Source of the DNA: Fen-330 sp050008465
GTDB taxonomy: Bacteria; Acidobacteriota; Terriglobia; Bryobacterales; Bryobacteraceae
DNA: 64,000 nucleotides
NCBI GenBank assembly: GCA_050008465.1
Contig: JBEKMO010000002.1
Coordinates: 47,362 to 111,361 of the forward strand
Direction: 5' to 3'
Below the pieces are notes generated by a model. It searched no databases. It worked only from the letters and a program-made list of their open reading frames with translations, and was not told the DNA's origin. This document shows, piece by piece, positions 21,067-30,611 of the stretch (its first letter is position 1; every line of letters begins with the position of its first letter). Made by a program: the position numbers and the translations under genes.

Positions 21067-22308
21067 ATGAACGCCGAGATTATCGCGGTCGGCTCCGAGC
21101 TGCTCACACCGCAGCGGATCGACACCAATTCCCTCTGGCTCACCGACCAACTGAACTCGCTGGGCGTCGAAGTGACCACCAAGACGATTGTGGGCGACGA
21201 TCGCGAGCGCCTGGCGATAGCGGTTCGCGCCGCCTGCGCGCGGTCGGACGTCGTGATTCTCACCGGCGGCCTGGGACCGACCGAGGACGACGTCACGCGC
21301 GACGCCGTCGCGGGCGCTCTCCGCCGCACTCAGGTTTTTCGCCAGAACATTTGCGATGCCATCGAGCGGCGCTTCCGCCGCACCAACCGTGCGATGGCCG
21401 AGATCAACAAGCGCCAGGCCTTCGTCATCGAGGGCGCCGAAGCGCTGCCCAACCCCAACGGCACCGCCCCCGGCCAGTGGATTCAGGACGGCGCGCGCGC
21501 GATCATGCTGCTGCCGGGACCGCCCAACGAACTGAAGCCCATGTTCACCCGCGAGTGCCTTCCCCGGCTCCAGGCCCTGCTTCCGCCGCAGGTCATCCGC
21601 ACGCAGAGCTACCGCATCGCACTGATGCCCGAATCGGAAGTGGACCAGCGGATCGCGCCGGTCTATACGAAGTACAAGAATCCCGTGACCACGATCCTGG
21701 CCGCGGCCGGCGACATCCAAATCCACCTGCGCGCGCGCTGCTCGACCGCGGCCGAGGCGGAATCGCTGCTGGCCGAGGTCGGCCCCCTGATCGAAGCCAT
21801 CCTGGGCGACTCGATCTACGCGAAGAACCTGGACCCGCTCGAAGTGGTCGTGGGCAAGGCACTGCGCGCCCGCTCCCAAACGCTGAGCGTGGCCGAAAGC
21901 TGCACGGGCGGCTTGGTGGCCGAGCGCATCACCTCGGTCCCCGGCGCCTCGGATTACTTCCTGGGCGGCTTTCTCACCTACACGGACCGGATCAAAACCG
22001 AGCTCCTCGGCGTGCCCGCGGACCTGCTGCGCGAGCACACCGCCGTGAGCGAGCCCGTGGCGGAAGCGCTAGCCCGCGGAGCGCGCGAGCGCACCGGCTC
22101 GACCTGGGCGCTCTCGGTCACCGGCGTCGCCGGTCCCACCGGAGGAACCGAAGCAACGCCGCTAGGCACGGTGATCGTCGGCCTGGCCGGCCCCGACGCC
22201 TGCAGCACGCGCCGCGCCCGCTTCCTCGGCGACCGCGACCGCGTGCGCGCATTGGCCGCGCAGCTCGCGCTGGATGTGCTTAGGCGCGAACTGGCGACGC
22301 CGCGCTAA
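21067..22308 (+). CDS. cinA: CinA: ADP-ribose/NMN-processing competence-damage protein
   Basis: The 413-residue protein has the N-terminal MoCF-type domain (NAEIIAVGSELLTPQRIDTN; LTGGLGPTEDDVTRD) and the C-terminal PncC-type nicotinamide-nucleotide amidase domain (VAESCTGGLVAERI; GVAGPTGGT). Both domains are complete. It is the last gene of the run starting at rimO. Confidence 0.95.
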   Translation: MNAEIIAVGSELLTPQRIDTNSLWLTDQLNSLGVEVTTKTIVGDDRERLAIAVRAACARSDVVILTGGLGPTEDDVTRDAVAGALRRTQVFRQNICDAIERRFRRTNRAMAEINKRQAFVIEGAEALPNPNGTAPGQWIQDGARAIMLLPGPPNELKPMFTRECLPRLQALLPPQVIRTQSYRIALMPESEVDQRIAPVYTKYKNPVTTILAAAGDIQIHLRARCSTAAEAESLLAEVGPLIEAILGDSIYAKNLDPLEVVVGKALRARSQTLSVAESCTGGLVAERITSVPGASDYFLGGFLTYTDRIKTELLGVPADLLREHTAVSEPVAEALARGARERTGSTWALSVTGVAGPTGGTEATPLGTVIVGLAGPDACSTRRARFLGDRDRVRALAAQLALDVLRRELATPR

Positions 22309-22358
22309 GCGCGCGGGTGGATTGCAGGCCGCGGTGGCAGATGCTACAACTTGTACCT

Positions 22359-23990
22359 ATGCCGCCAGTCGCTCCGCCGGGCCAGCAAGCCACCTCGGCG
22401 AGCGCGCCGCTCATCCTGCGGTTTCTCCCGTCACTGACCGACTTGGCCTTCCTATTGCCCGCCTTACTGGTCTTTGGAGTGGCCGGTGGCGCGCCGTATC
22501 TGCTGCGAGACTCCGACACCGGCTGGCACATTCGCGCCGGCGAATGGATCCTGCGGAACGGCCGTCTACCCGACCGGGACCCGTTCTCGTTCACCAAGCC
22601 TGACGCCCCCTGGTTTGCGTTCGAATGGCTGTGGGAGGTGATCTGCGCCTGGATTCACCGCTGGAGCGGACTGCCCGGCGTCGTGTTGCTCAGCCTGCTG
22701 CTCCTCTCGCTGACCTCCGCGCTGCTGTTCCGGCTGGTTCGCAGGAAGTGTCACAACGACTTCATCGCCCTCGCGATGGCGGTACTGGCCACGGTCCAGT
22801 GCAGCCTGCACTGGCTGGCACGGCCGCACCTGTTCACGGTTCTGATGTTCGTGGTGTTTCTGAGCGTTCTCGACCGCTTAGACCGGAAGTTCACCCGGCT
22901 CTGGATGGCGCTGCCGCCGCTGTGCGTGCTCTGGACGAACGTGCACGGCGGGTTTCTGGCCAGTTTCGTGCTCATCGGGTGCTATGCCGCGGGCGACCTG
23001 CTCCGGGGGATCGTCGAACCGGCGGCTTACGACCGTGTTCAGGCCGTCAGGCGCGCAGGCCGATTTTTCCTGATTGGCGGCATCTGCGGACTGGCGACGT
23101 TGCTGAACCCTTACGGCTTCCGGCTGCATTCGCACCTGTGGCGTCTGGCCAACGATCCTCAGCAGAAAGCGTTCATCCTGGAATGGCAGCCGTTCCGTTT
23201 CCAGTCCCCTGAAGCCGTCCTGGTCGAGCTCCTGCTGCTGCTTGGCGCGTTCGGCGCTTTCCAGTGTCTCCGCCGGAAGGAGTTCGCGCCGGCGCTAGTG
23301 TTCGTGGCGTGGGGTCATCTCGGACTGGCGTCGCAGCGGCACCTGGAGTTGTTCGCTTGCGTCGCCGCCCCGCTAGCCGCGGCCGCCGTCGGCGAGCTGC
23401 TCGCAGGGCTGCAAGGGGCGCCGGTGGCTGGCTATGTCCGCCGGGCGGCCGAAAAGCTGGCGAACGCGGGAGCGGAGTTCCGGGCGACGGACCGTGCCTG
23501 GCGACTCCACGTGGTGAGCGCGCTGGGCCTGGCGGGCATCGCCGCCTTGTTGCTGACGCCTACGCCTCGGCCGCCGTTCCGCTCGGAGTTCAATTCACGA
23601 CAGTTTCCGGTGCGAGCAGTCGAGCAACTGGGCAGGTCGGTGCTGACCCGCCGCGTCTTCAGCACGGATCAGTGGGGCGGCTATCTCCTCTACCGCCTCT
23701 ATCCCCCAACCCGGGTGTTCTTCGACGGACGAAGCGATTTCTACGGCGGGCAGTTCGTTCAGTCATACGTGGACACCGTGCAGGTGAAGCCCGGCTGGGA
23801 GGAACACCTGGCACACTTCGCTATCGAGGCGATCCTGCTGCCGGTCGCGCTTCCGCTGGTGGGCGCGCTGAAAGAGAGCGGGCGCTGGAAGGTGGTCTAC
23901 GACGACGGGACAGCCATCGTGCTCCAGCCCAACCGCCCGCCGCCCCTGCCCGGCGGGGTCGCGCCTATTGCCCGCTCTGGCTCTCTCTAG
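22359..23990 (+). CDS. Polytopic membrane protein, GT-C-like
   Basis: About ten hydrophobic segments span the protein. The first loop, RDSDTGWHIRAGEWILRNG followed by PDRDPFSF and FEWLWEV, is a recurrent pattern in uncharacterised GT-C-like membrane proteins. The C-terminal soluble part contains DQWGGYLLYRLYPPTRVFFD. A TACAAC box ends 8 bases before the ATG at 22359, which I prefer over upstream ATGs at 22317 and 22341. The substrate is unknown. Its 3' end overlaps the DUF4342 gene on the other strand. Confidence 0.7.
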   Translation: MPPVAPPGQQATSASAPLILRFLPSLTDLAFLLPALLVFGVAGGAPYLLRDSDTGWHIRAGEWILRNGRLPDRDPFSFTKPDAPWFAFEWLWEVICAWIHRWSGLPGVVLLSLLLLSLTSALLFRLVRRKCHNDFIALAMAVLATVQCSLHWLARPHLFTVLMFVVFLSVLDRLDRKFTRLWMALPPLCVLWTNVHGGFLASFVLIGCYAAGDLLRGIVEPAAYDRVQAVRRAGRFFLIGGICGLATLLNPYGFRLHSHLWRLANDPQQKAFILEWQPFRFQSPEAVLVELLLLLGAFGAFQCLRRKEFAPALVFVAWGHLGLASQRHLELFACVAAPLAAAAVGELLAGLQGAPVAGYVRRAAEKLANAGAEFRATDRAWRLHVVSALGLAGIAALLLTPTPRPPFRSEFNSRQFPVRAVEQLGRSVLTRRVFSTDQWGGYLLYRLYPPTRVFFDGRSDFYGGQFVQSYVDTVQVKPGWEEHLAHFAIEAILLPVALPLVGALKESGRWKVVYDDGTAIVLQPNRPPPLPGGVAPIARSGSL

Positions 23991-24237
23991 GGTGCTCGGG
24001 CGCGCGTTCCACGACCACGGTGAAGTGCGCTACCATCCCCGCCAGCGCGCCGAGAGCGGCGATCAGCGGCGCCACGATCGCGCCGACGGCGGCGACGGTG
24101 ACCGGGATCTCCATGAACGTGTGGCCCTTCTCATCCCGGATAATGAGCCGCCGCACGTTGCCTTCGTGAATCAGCGCCTTCACCTTCTCGGCCAGGTCCT
24201 TGCCGACGACTTTCAGTTCTTCGCAAATCCGTTCCAT
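23965..24237 (-). CDS. DUF4342 protein
   Basis: The 90-residue protein has VKALIHEGNVRRLIIRDEKG followed by MEIPVTVAAVGAIVAPLIAA. This is the DUF4342 layout: a short helical and beta N-terminal part and a hydrophobic C-terminal segment. It is probably membrane-associated. The function of the family is unknown. It overlaps the end of the convergent membrane-protein gene by 26 bases. Confidence 0.75.
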   Translation of the reverse strand: MERICEELKVVGKDLAEKVKALIHEGNVRRLIIRDEKGHTFMEIPVTVAAVGAIVAPLIAALGALAGMVAHFTVVVERAPEHPRESQSGQ

Positions 24238-24291
24238 AGCCGCGATGGTAGCCTACCGCGGAGCCGGGCACAATGGCGGGATGGGGCGGCC

Positions 24292-26349
24292 TTACGGCTT
24301 CACGGGTTGCGTCGGCGGCGCGGGGGCCGGCGCGGACGGTTTGTTCACCCACTCGTTCACCCAGTCCAGGAAGGTGTTGTACCAGAGCACGGTGTTCTGC
24401 GGTTTCGACACCCAGTGGCCCTCGTCGGGAAACAGGAGCAGTTGCGAGGGCGCCTTCTGAAGCTGGAGCGCAGTGAACAGTTGCAGCCCCTGATCGAACG
24501 GCACGCGGAAATCCAATTCGCCGTGGATGACGAGGGTCGGCGTGCGGAACCCCTTGGCGTAGGCGCTCGGCGACAGCGCGGCGTACAGTTCGGCGTTGTC
24601 CCAAGGCGCGCCGCGGAATTCCCACATCGGGAACCACAGCTCCTCGGTGGCGCCGAACTCGCTGCGCAGGTCGTAAACGCCGGCGTGGGAGACCAGCGCC
24701 TTGAACCGCGAGGTGTGCCCGAGGATCCAGTTCACCATGTAGCCGCCGTAGGAGCCGCCCGCGGCCGCCATCTTTCCCGCGTCCACATAGGGCTGGCTCT
24801 CCATGTAATTGGCGACCGCCATGATGTCCTCATAGGGCTTGCCGCCCCAGTCGCCGTTGATTTCGTCGATGAACTTCTGGCCGTAGCCGGTGGAACCGCG
24901 CGGGTTGGGCATCACCACCACAAACCCCGCCGCGGCGAACACCTGCGCGTTCCAGCGGTACGTCCAGCTCTCGCCCCAGGCCCCTTGCGGCCCGCCGTGA
25001 ATCAGAAACAGCACCGGGTACTTCTTGTCGGCCGCGAACCCGGGCGGTTTCACCAGGAAACTGTGGACGCGGGCCTGCTCGGCGCCCTCGACCCAGAATT
25101 CCTCCAGCGCCGGCAACTGGCACTCCGCCAGAAACGCGTCGTTGAAGTGCGTGAGCTGCCGCTCGGCGCCGCCGCTCGGGGCGGTGAAGATCTCGTTGGG
25201 CCGCGAGCCGGTCTCTGCGAGGTAGATGAGCGTCTTGCCGTCCGGCGCGATCCGCACATCGTCGATGGTGCTGTTTGCCGAGATGATTGTGCGCGCGCCC
25301 CCGCCTCGGACGGGAACCATCTGCACTCCCTGCCGCCCGCGGTCCTCGACGGTGAAGAACAGCCGCGCGGAATCGGGCGACCAGGTGAAGCCGGTCACCC
25401 AACGATCCACGCCCTCGGTCATCGAAGTGAGGCTGCCGTTGGAGCGCTCGAGCACCACCAGGCGCCAGCGGTCGCTTTCGTAGCCCGGCCGGGATTGCGT
25501 GCGCCAGGCCAGGTACTTGCCGTCGGGAGAATAGGCCGGGGAGTTGTCGGCGCCGAGGTTAGCGGTGATCTTCTTGGGCTCTCCGCCGGTGATGGGGACC
25601 ACGTACAAGTCCGAGTTGGTGCTGGCGGCAGGCACGTCGTCGGAGATCGCGGCGTAGCAGACCTCGGTCCCGCCCGGCGACATCGCGTAATCGTCCGGAC
25701 CGCCCAGGGAAAACGGCGGTACGTCGCGATTGCCCGGGGTGAGGTCCTTGATCTCTCCGCCATCGGCGGGGACCACCAACAGGTGGCTGCGCTGCGCCGA
25801 CTGCCACCGGTTCCAGTGCCGGTACAGGAGCGAGGTGTAGATCCGCGCCTTCACCGGGGAGTTCTTCTCCGCCTCGAGGCGCTGCTTGTTGCAGGCGTCA
25901 TCGGCGCCGCACTCCGGGAAGACCTCGCTGGTGAACACCAGGTTCCTACCATCGGGAGAATACAGCACGCCGCCGGCCTCAGTGGCGAGGAAGGTGACCT
26001 GGTGCGCGTTGGTTCCGTCGGGGTTCATCCGCCAGACCTGGGAGGAGCCGCTGCGGTCGGAGATGAAGGCGATCTGGCGGGAGTCCGGAGACCAGCGCGG
26101 ACGCTCATTCACAGTGCCGGCGCGCGCGATGCGAACCGGTTCGCCTCCGTCCAGCGGCACGACGTAGATGTGCGTGGGTTTCTTGTTCGCGGCCACATCC
26201 ACGGTCTGCACCGTGAAAGCCACCAGACGGCCATCGGGTGAAACCTGGGGGTCCGAGACGCGAGCCAATTTGAGAAGAGCGTCGACGTCGAAGGGTTTCT
26301 GCGCGAAGACAGGCGCGGCTACTGCGAGAAGGAGCAGGACTAGCAGCAT
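24292..26349 (-). CDS. Exported S9 prolyl-oligopeptidase-family peptidase
   Basis: The start at 26349 gives a clean signal peptide (MLLVLLLLAVAAPVFAQ). An N-terminal WD40/TolB-like propeller (repeated SPDG motifs) is followed by the alpha/beta hydrolase domain with nucleophile GGSYGGY, Asp in HGELDFRVP and His in DEGHWVSK. Such enzymes cut oligopeptides, here in the periplasm or outside. A TACAAT box at 26357-26362 lies 7 bases upstream of the start. A second family member lies at 55277. Confidence 0.93.
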   Translation of the reverse strand: MLLVLLLLAVAAPVFAQKPFDVDALLKLARVSDPQVSPDGRLVAFTVQTVDVAANKKPTHIYVVPLDGGEPVRIARAGTVNERPRWSPDSRQIAFISDRSGSSQVWRMNPDGTNAHQVTFLATEAGGVLYSPDGRNLVFTSEVFPECGADDACNKQRLEAEKNSPVKARIYTSLLYRHWNRWQSAQRSHLLVVPADGGEIKDLTPGNRDVPPFSLGGPDDYAMSPGGTEVCYAAISDDVPAASTNSDLYVVPITGGEPKKITANLGADNSPAYSPDGKYLAWRTQSRPGYESDRWRLVVLERSNGSLTSMTEGVDRWVTGFTWSPDSARLFFTVEDRGRQGVQMVPVRGGGARTIISANSTIDDVRIAPDGKTLIYLAETGSRPNEIFTAPSGGAERQLTHFNDAFLAECQLPALEEFWVEGAEQARVHSFLVKPPGFAADKKYPVLFLIHGGPQGAWGESWTYRWNAQVFAAAGFVVVMPNPRGSTGYGQKFIDEINGDWGGKPYEDIMAVANYMESQPYVDAGKMAAAGGSYGGYMVNWILGHTSRFKALVSHAGVYDLRSEFGATEELWFPMWEFRGAPWDNAELYAALSPSAYAKGFRTPTLVIHGELDFRVPFDQGLQLFTALQLQKAPSQLLLFPDEGHWVSKPQNTVLWYNTFLDWVNEWVNKPSAPAPAPPTQPVKP

Positions 26350-26406
26350 AGAAGAGATTGTAGCGGAACAGACGCGCGGATATGCGAGAATAAAGACCTT
26401 CACGGC

Positions 26407-28581
26407 ATGACCCCCGCAAGCAAGGCGTGGTGGACCGAACGGCGAGTCGTCGCCCTGTCATCCCTGGTTGCCACGTGGCTCTTCTTCATCGAGTACCTTC
26501 CCCCGCTGAGGCGCGTCCACTTCATCTGGGACATCGACGGTTTTCACTACCCGCTGCTCAACTACGCGTTCAAGACCCTGCACGCCGGCCGGTTCCCCGA
26601 ATGGGACTCCGCCATCTACTGTGGCGTCAGTTTCGCCGGCAACATCCAGGCTGGCCTGTTCTACCCGTTCAACTGGCTGCTGTTCGCGGTGAATTGGCCT
26701 CGCGGCGGGATGACCTTCATGAGTATCCAGGTTCTCCTGGCGTTTCACTTCTGGCTGGGGTTTCTGTTCACGTACCTGTGGCTGCGGGATCGCGGGCTGC
26801 GCTCGCTGGCGGCGATCTGTGGAGGAGCGAGCTTCGCCTTCAGCGGTTTCCTGCTCAATGAGGCGCAGCACCTGGGGGCCACCTGCGGCATCATCTGGAT
26901 TCTGCTGGCGCTGTGGGGAATCGACCAGGCATCGCGTTCGAAGAGCTGGCACCCGCTGTGGAAGGTGGTGGCAGCCTCGGCGCTCTGCTTTCTGGCTGGA
27001 TACAGCTTCACGTGGACGGCACTGTGCGCGTGCGCGCTGATCTATGCGCTGGCCGTTCGGGGCCGGCTGTGGCTCGCTCCGGCTACTCTGGCCGCGCTGG
27101 TGCTTTCGCTTCTGGTCTCGATGGTGCAGGTTCTGCCGGCCGCGGAAGCCGCCTCGATGAAGCTCGTATGGGGGCGATTCGGCAACGGCGGGCTGCCTTC
27201 GCTCCGACAGTACTTCACGCTAGTCATGCCCAACTACTACGGCTACCAGCGCGGCACACCGCCGGGGATCGATCAGCCGTACCTGTACCTCGGCCTGGCG
27301 GCGCTGTTTGCCGTGGGTTGGCTGCTATGGCGCCGGGGCCTGCGTGCGGCCGTGCCGGCGCTGGCGCTGGTTGGCGGGTGCCACTGGATCATGCTCGACC
27401 CGTTTGGCTGGATCGCGGCGCTCTTCCGCAGTCTCACTCCACTCGACCAAATGGTACGTGAGTGGAACCTGCTGGCGTCGATCCCGCTGGCGGCGGCGCT
27501 GCTGACCGGTGTGGCGCTCGATGATTTCCTCAGCCGCCCAGCGGGCAGGTCACGCCCGTGGTTTAGGCTCACCGCGCTGGTGGTGGCCTTGGGCTGGACG
27601 CTGCGCCAGCTTCTGGTCTGGATGGGCCAGGGGCGCGCACTTCTAGCCGGCGAGGCGAGCTTCGTGGAAGTCGCCGTGGGTCTGGTTTGCTTTGGCCTCG
27701 TCCTGGTCGCACTGCGCGCGGAGGCACGGCCGCGGTGGGGAATGGCGCTGGCCGGGGTCCTGCTGCTGCTGGTGTGGTCCGATGCGAAGGTCTATGGCAC
27801 CAACCGTCGCTTCGACGCCGACCAAGGCAGCATCGATCGGATTTACCGCTCCGACGCACGCACCGGCGGCCCCGGATGGGCTGGAATGGACATCGCGGAC
27901 TACCGGAGGATACTGGCCGCCCCCACCTTTCGCGTGGCCGAGAACGACAACCCCACACTGAAGGACGTCCGGCACTACGGGGTGACCACGCCCCAGGGCT
28001 CCGATCCGATGGTGCCTGCCCAGTACATCAAGGAACTCGAGGGGAGCGCCACGTTCACCAGTGAACGCACGTTCCGGTTCGATCCGGCGAATCCCTCAAT
28101 CTGGGACAGACTCGCCATCCGGTATGTGATGAGCGTGCGCGACGGGCCGTTTTACCAGGCGCTGCTGGCGAGCCCGCATTTCCGTCAAACGCCAACCCGG
28201 TCGTTTAACGCGGTGTTCGAGTTCCTGGACGCGAAGCCTGCGTACCGTTGGGCGGCCGGCAAAGTCGAAGTGACGCGCTGGATTCCCGAGCACCGCGAAT
28301 TCGTTCTCGACTCCACCTCGGGGGGCGATTTTGTGCTGATCGAACAGTTTTACCCGGGCTGGCGGGCGTTTCTGGATGGCCGCCCAGTTCCCATTCGTCG
28401 CTACTCCAAAGCCTTCCAGCAGGTATCCGTGCCCGCCGGCCCGCACCGTCTCCAGTTCGAATACCGCGCCCGCGGCTTGCGCCTGGGAGCCCTCATCTCG
28501 CTGGTCTCGTGCCTGGGGTTGTGGCTCGGGATGAGGCTATCGGCGCCCCAACCAGTCAAATCCGGGTCAGTCCCAAGCTGA
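26407..28581 (+). CDS. YfhO-family membrane protein
   Basis: The 724-residue protein has about 12 membrane segments and the YfhO hallmark region near the start: WDIDGFHYPLLNYAFKTLHA, then FPEWDSAIYCGVSFAGN. The C-terminal soluble part contains EQFYPGWRAFLDGRPVPI, also typical of YfhO. Family members are GT-C-like and linked to lipoteichoic or surface glycosylation in Firmicutes; the role here is unknown. Its 3' end overlaps mazF on the other strand. Confidence 0.85.
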   Translation: MTPASKAWWTERRVVALSSLVATWLFFIEYLPPLRRVHFIWDIDGFHYPLLNYAFKTLHAGRFPEWDSAIYCGVSFAGNIQAGLFYPFNWLLFAVNWPRGGMTFMSIQVLLAFHFWLGFLFTYLWLRDRGLRSLAAICGGASFAFSGFLLNEAQHLGATCGIIWILLALWGIDQASRSKSWHPLWKVVAASALCFLAGYSFTWTALCACALIYALAVRGRLWLAPATLAALVLSLLVSMVQVLPAAEAASMKLVWGRFGNGGLPSLRQYFTLVMPNYYGYQRGTPPGIDQPYLYLGLAALFAVGWLLWRRGLRAAVPALALVGGCHWIMLDPFGWIAALFRSLTPLDQMVREWNLLASIPLAAALLTGVALDDFLSRPAGRSRPWFRLTALVVALGWTLRQLLVWMGQGRALLAGEASFVEVAVGLVCFGLVLVALRAEARPRWGMALAGVLLLLVWSDAKVYGTNRRFDADQGSIDRIYRSDARTGGPGWAGMDIADYRRILAAPTFRVAENDNPTLKDVRHYGVTTPQGSDPMVPAQYIKELEGSATFTSERTFRFDPANPSIWDRLAIRYVMSVRDGPFYQALLASPHFRQTPTRSFNAVFEFLDAKPAYRWAAGKVEVTRWIPEHREFVLDSTSGGDFVLIEQFYPGWRAFLDGRPVPIRRYSKAFQQVSVPAGPHRLQFEYRARGLRLGALISLVSCLGLWLGMRLSAPQPVKSGSVPS

Positions 28582-28945
28582 TTTGGATGGCTCGGTCCAC
28601 TCGCTGCATGGTCTCGGGACTGGCGTGGCCGATGCGCTTGACCAAGCGCTGGCGGTCAACCGAGCGGACCTGGTTGAGGAGGACCGATGAGCGCTGGGAC
28701 AGGCCGCTCTCCCCGGTCTCCATGATGACCTCGGTGGGGTAGGGTGGGATGTCGAACTTGGAGGTGATGGCGGCTAGGATGGTGATGGGGCTGTACTGAT
28801 TGGCGATGTCGTTCTGGACGATCAAAGCCGGCCGGGTCTTTCTGATCTCGGCTCCAATGGTGGGATCGAAGTTGACCAGGTAGATGTCGCCCCTGCGCGG
28901 GAAGCCTACTTCTTGCGTCTTGCGGTTGGCCTTTTTGGTTGGCAT
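28556..28945 (-). CDS. mazF: MazF/PemK-family mRNA interferase toxin
   Basis: The start at 28945 gives 129 residues with the MazF core: PRRGDIYLVNFDPTIGAEIR, KTRPALIVQND, and TEVIMETGESGL. The C-terminus VDRAIQISLGL is also typical. MazF toxins cut mRNA at short sequences. The gene overlaps its antitoxin by 40 bases and is transcribed after it. Confidence 0.92.
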   Translation of the reverse strand: MPTKKANRKTQEVGFPRRGDIYLVNFDPTIGAEIRKTRPALIVQNDIANQYSPITILAAITSKFDIPPYPTEVIMETGESGLSQRSSVLLNQVRSVDRQRLVKRIGHASPETMQRVDRAIQISLGLTRI

Positions 28946-29169
28946 GCTTCCTCGTCCAGAGAAAACCACTCCTGGGCAATCGCCAAGTCCCGCTGAGCGT
29001 TGGCTAGCGCGCCCTGTTTGAGCCGCTCAGCCAGGTTGGCCCTGGCCCTGCTGGTGACGTAATGAATCACCGCCTCGGCAATCAGCCGGCTGCGGTTGCC
29101 TTTGGGCGCCACCCGATCCAGGACCTCGAGCGTCTCCACTGGCAGGACGATGTTGATGCGCTTGGTCAT
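28906..29169 (-). CDS. mazE: MazE-type ribbon-helix-helix antitoxin
   Basis: The start at 29169 is chosen for the AAGGAAA ribosome site and because MTKRINIVLPVETLEVLDRV opens a CopG/RHH domain. The rest (GNRSRLIAEAVIHYV and a helical tail) should bind and block MazF. The 87-residue gene precedes mazF and overlaps it. An inverted repeat in the promoter suggests self-regulation. Confidence 0.88.
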   Translation of the reverse strand: MTKRINIVLPVETLEVLDRVAPKGNRSRLIAEAVIHYVTSRARANLAERLKQGALANAQRDLAIAQEWFSLDEEACQPKRPTARRKK

Positions 29170-29199
29170 AGTGTTTCCTTGGTTCGATGCTCTGCCGTC

Positions 29200-29228
29200 A
29201 GTATACACACCAATTGTGTGTATGTCAA
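29200..29228 (-). promoter_or_regulatory. mazEF promoter with overlapping operator palindrome
   Basis: On the minus strand TTGACA (29223-29228) and TATACT (29200-29205) are 17 bases apart, a near-consensus promoter. The spacer holds the inverted repeat ATACACAC-N5-GTGTGTAT (29203-29223), which overlaps both boxes. This is where an RHH antitoxin would be expected to bind for autorepression. Confidence 0.75.
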
Positions 29229-29250
29229 ATGACGACGCGAGGGGCAACCC

Positions 29251-29279
29251 CCGGGGACAGGGCTGGAGCCCTATCCTAC
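29251..29279 (+). repeat. REP-like stem-loop repeat, copy 2 (diverged)
   Basis: CCGGGGACAGGGCTGGAGCC followed by CTATCCTAC. Compared with the copies at 17932 and 60223 the stem changes from AAGGC/GCCTT to AGGGC/GCCCT, so pairing is kept. Confidence 0.45.
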
Positions 29280-29360
29280 CGGCCGATGATAGCGTTCGTG
29301 TTAGCATAGTCATTTCAATCGAGATTCAAGGTTCGCACCCGCCTGCAAGGAAGAGGGAAT

Positions 29361-30611
29361 TTGATCCGGGCTGTCAAAGGAACACGCGACCTGCTCCCCC
29401 CTTCGACCGAAGTGTGGAACTCGCTCGAAGAGGCCGCGCGGCGGGTGTTCCGCGCGTACAACTATCGCGAGATCCGCACGCCCATCCTCGAGCAGACCCA
29501 GTTGTTCGCGCGCGGCGTCGGGGAAGAGACCGACATCGTCACCAAGGAGATGTACACCTTCGAGGACCGCGACGGCTCCTCCCTCACGTTGCGCCCGGAA
29601 GCCACCGCCTCGGTCATTCGCGCGTACATCGAGCACCGGCTGGACCAGCGCCCGGGCGTCCAGAAGCTCTATTACCTGGGCCCGATGTTCCGCCGCGAGC
29701 GCCCGCAGAAAGGCCGCTACCGCCAGTTCTTCCAGATCGGGGCGGAGGCCATCGGCTCGGAGTCGCCGTTCGTAGACGCCGAAGTCATCGAGATGGTGGT
29801 CGAGTTCTTTCGCGCCATCCGGCTCGAGGGATTCCAACTGCTGCTGAACTCGGTGGGCTGCCCGAAGTGCCGGCCGGTTTACGTCGCCCGGCTGCGCGAG
29901 GAGCTTGTCCAGACCGCGCCGGCGATGTGCGCGGACTGCCGCCGGCGCGTCGAGACCAATCCCCTGCGCGTGCTGGACTGCAAAGTCCCCGAGGATCAGC
30001 CGATCGTCGAAGCGTTGCCGTCGATCCTGGATCACCTCTGCCCGGAATGCCGCGCGCACTTCGACGCGGTGCGGCAATCCCTGGCGGACCGCGGGATCGC
30101 GTTCGAGTTGCGGCCGCGGCTGGTGCGTGGCCTGGACTACTACATGCGGACCACCTTCGAGGTCGTGCACGGCGCGCTCGGCGCGCAGAACTCGGTGCTG
30201 GGCGGTGGCCGGTATGACGGCCTGGCCGAGAGCCTGGGCTCGAAGATCCACGCGCCGGGCATCGGCTTCTCGATCGGCGAGGACCGCCTGGTCATGAGCC
30301 TCGAAGAGACCCTCGGCGAGGAATTCAAGCCGGAACTCTACCTTCTGATCGCGCCGCTTGGCGAGCGGGCGCTGCGGGAATCGGCGCTGCTCGCCCGCGA
30401 CCTGCGCCGCCTCGGCATTTCCGTCGAAATCGCGGCGGAGGCGCGGCTGAAGCGCGCCCTGGAGCTGGCCAACAAGCTGGCGGCGCGCTACGTGCTCATT
30501 CTGGGCGAGGACGAGATCGCTTCCGGCAAGTACACACTAAAGAATATGGCGACTGGCGAACAGGTAAGCGTCACACGCGAAGAGCTTCGAGCGAGGTTGG
30601 GCCGTGGCTGA
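29361..30611 (+). CDS. hisS: Histidyl-tRNA synthetase
   Basis: The 416-residue class II synthetase has KGTRDLLPP at the start, motif 2 (YYLGPMFRRERPQKGRYRQF), the His-binding GLDYYMRTTFE and GGGRYDGL. The C-terminal anticodon domain is complete. The insertion domain has CxxC pairs (CPKC, CADC, CPEC) that may bind zinc. It starts at TTG 29361 after an AAGGAAGAGG ribosome site. Its end overlaps the aspS start by 8 bases. Confidence 0.95.
   Translation: MIRAVKGTRDLLPPSTEVWNSLEEAARRVFRAYNYREIRTPILEQTQLFARGVGEETDIVTKEMYTFEDRDGSSLTLRPEATASVIRAYIEHRLDQRPGVQKLYYLGPMFRRERPQKGRYRQFFQIGAEAIGSESPFVDAEVIEMVVEFFRAIRLEGFQLLLNSVGCPKCRPVYVARLREELVQTAPAMCADCRRRVETNPLRVLDCKVPEDQPIVEALPSILDHLCPECRAHFDAVRQSLADRGIAFELRPRLVRGLDYYMRTTFEVVHGALGAQNSVLGGGRYDGLAESLGSKIHAPGIGFSIGEDRLVMSLEETLGEEFKPELYLLIAPLGERALRESALLARDLRRLGISVEIAAEARLKRALELANKLAARYVLILGEDEIASGKYTLKNMATGEQVSVTREELRARLGRG

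Noticed and set aside
23968..26241. 757-codon plus-strand open frame
   Set aside because: It lies opposite the S9 peptidase and DUF4342 genes, whose active-site motifs are clear; the frame has no recognisable domain.
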